Of a stretch of DNA of 64,000 nucleotides, positions 63,203 through 64,000 are shown piece by piece. The stretch comes from Parabacteroides sp. AM08-6. Lineage in GTDB: Bacteria; Bacteroidota; Bacteroidia; Bacteroidales; Tannerellaceae. The stretch spans positions 1 to 64,000 of the forward strand of contig NZ_QRMP01000003.1 in assembly GCF_003473295.1 (NCBI RefSeq), read 5' to 3'. Position numbers and translations under genes: made by a program. The notes beneath the pieces are model-generated. The model saw only the letters and a program-made list of their open reading frames with translations, did no database searches and was not told where the DNA came from. Every line of letters starts with the position of its first letter. Within the stretch, counting starts at the first letter, position 1.

Positions 63203-64000
63203 TTGAAAAAGATTATTCACATATTCTGCTTGCTCATTATTGCAATGAGCACCTTAGCTAACCCTGATGGTGGTTATGGAAATTCAATTTTGCCAGGTCA
63301 TTCTCCCAAGGATACATCTATGAGGCAAGGGGATTCCATCATGCATCTGGTGATAGAGCATGCTGTGAAATATCAAACGGTCGTTTCAAAATATGAAGCT
63401 GATATTTATATCAAAGGACGGGCTGAAATACTAAAGAAAAATTTTTTAATGCGCTTTGCCCACCATATTTTCCCGGTAAACAGGAAAACAAAAGATATGG
63501 TGTTTGAAATGGTAAGCCATTCCAAATTCAATTCGCCTAACAACTTTCTACACGACTTCAAAGCAATAAACGGGAATGCCATTCCCAACAGTACCAAACA
63601 ACAAGAAGTATTGACATTCCTCAATCTGAATGTCTACTCCCCGACTATCTATAATGAAGGTATCATTATGCCGGTTGCCCACAATGCATTCAAATACTAT
63701 AATTTTGAACTGGACAGTATCAAATATGAGGGGAATCTGAAAATATACAGAATTCGTTTCACGCCTAAAATGGGAAGCCAAAAACTCATCTGCGGAAACT
63801 TATTCATACTTGATAAAATCTGGAGCATCGACAAAATCGATGTAAACGGACAGTTCTCGTTCGCCGAATTTAATCTGGTCATGACATTCGGACGAGATTT
63901 TCGCCATTTCATCCTTCCGGCCACAGCCGATCTCTCCCTTCGATACCATGTATTAGGAAATGCTATCGCCAGCACCTACCATTCCTCTTTTAAGTATGAA
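63203..64000 (+). CDS. DUF5686-like outer-membrane-associated protein, partial (C terminus outside window)
   Basis: An open frame from a TTG at 63203 to the window end (266 codons, no stop). The TTG gives KKIIHIFCLLIIAMSTLA, a clean signal peptide; the first in-frame ATG lies inside it, so TTG is preferred (another TTG is one codon upstream). Then KYQTVVSKYEADIYIKGRAE, KNFLMRFAHHIFPVNRKTKD and MVSHSKFNSPNNFLHDFKAI follow the DUF5686 pattern. These large Bacteroidetes proteins end in an outer-membrane barrel. Only the N-terminal periplasmic part is visible. Confidence 0.8.
   Translation, partial: MKKIIHIFCLLIIAMSTLANPDGGYGNSILPGHSPKDTSMRQGDSIMHLVIEHAVKYQTVVSKYEADIYIKGRAEILKKNFLMRFAHHIFPVNRKTKDMVFEMVSHSKFNSPNNFLHDFKAINGNAIPNSTKQQEVLTFLNLNVYSPTIYNEGIIMPVAHNAFKYYNFELDSIKYEGNLKIYRIRFTPKMGSQKLICGNLFILDKIWSIDKIDVNGQFSFAEFNLVMTFGRDFRHFILPATADLSLRYHVLGNAIASTYHSSFKYE

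Overview
The window is a chromosomal segment from a gut-type Bacteroidales bacterium, Bacteroides/Parabacteroides-like; I lean weakly to Parabacteroides. The grounds are the fused fucokinase/GDP-fucose pyrophosphorylase (fkp), families largely confined to Bacteroidetes (DUF4494, DUF3472, DUF5686, NVEALA peptides, six-bladed propellers), and many intergenic copies of the Bacteroides-type -7 box TAnnTTTG, some with a TTTG -33 element 19-20 bp upstream. No rRNA, tRNA or CRISPR array was seen.

Layout. (1) 1-1022: a decayed IS3-family element entering from the left edge. (2) 1284-14817, plus strand: a compact Wzx/Wzy-type surface polysaccharide operon: WecA-like initiating transferase, flippase, UGM-like flavoenzyme, four or five glycosyltransferases, WecB epimerase, EpsG-like polymerase, SLBB export protein and Wzz-like chain-length protein, with many overlapping starts and stops. 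(3) 14889-29656, minus strand: a peptide natural-product (RiPP) locus of the GG-Bacteroidales type. A 64-residue double-glycine, Cys-rich precursor is followed by a radical SAM maturase, a pseudo-radical-SAM protein, a six-bladed propeller lipoprotein, a LanC-like protein, two related glycosyltransferases (the second fused to a ThuA domain), a Gfo/Idh/MocA oxidoreductase without a signal peptide, and a GT2 / LanC-like / GT2 fusion. A LytTR protein, a DUF3244 protein and a membrane-anchored TPR-HTH regulator lie upstream. This is the most interesting part of the window.

(4) 30026-46042: mostly core genes (serS, ndk, YggS, DHOD-like, fkp, rpmA-rplU), with a four-domain sulfur-relay flavoprotein next to a MarR regulator, an AlkZ-like glycosylase, a serine recombinase and a HEPN/MNT pair. 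(5) 46179-53545, minus strand, AT-rich: a GT-C membrane protein, a thioredoxin-fold protein, an NVEALA-type Cys-rich peptide and three paralogous propeller proteins, one preceded by a 20-codon NVEALA remnant. This looks like a duplicating secreted-peptide/propeller locus. (6) 53908-64000: GH78 rhamnosidase, prmA, small envelope proteins, gap, miaA, kdsA, a Crp-family regulator and a DUF5686 protein running off the right edge.

How the parts relate (inference). The polysaccharide operon should build and export an Und-PP-linked glycan containing HexNAc. The RiPP locus is predicted to make a radical-SAM-modified peptide that is glycosylated and whose sugar may be redox-tailored by ThuA and Gfo/Idh domains recruited from normally exported sugar-catabolic proteins. 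The propeller family occurs in both the RiPP locus and the NVEALA locus, so a peptide plus propeller pairing appears twice within 30 kb.
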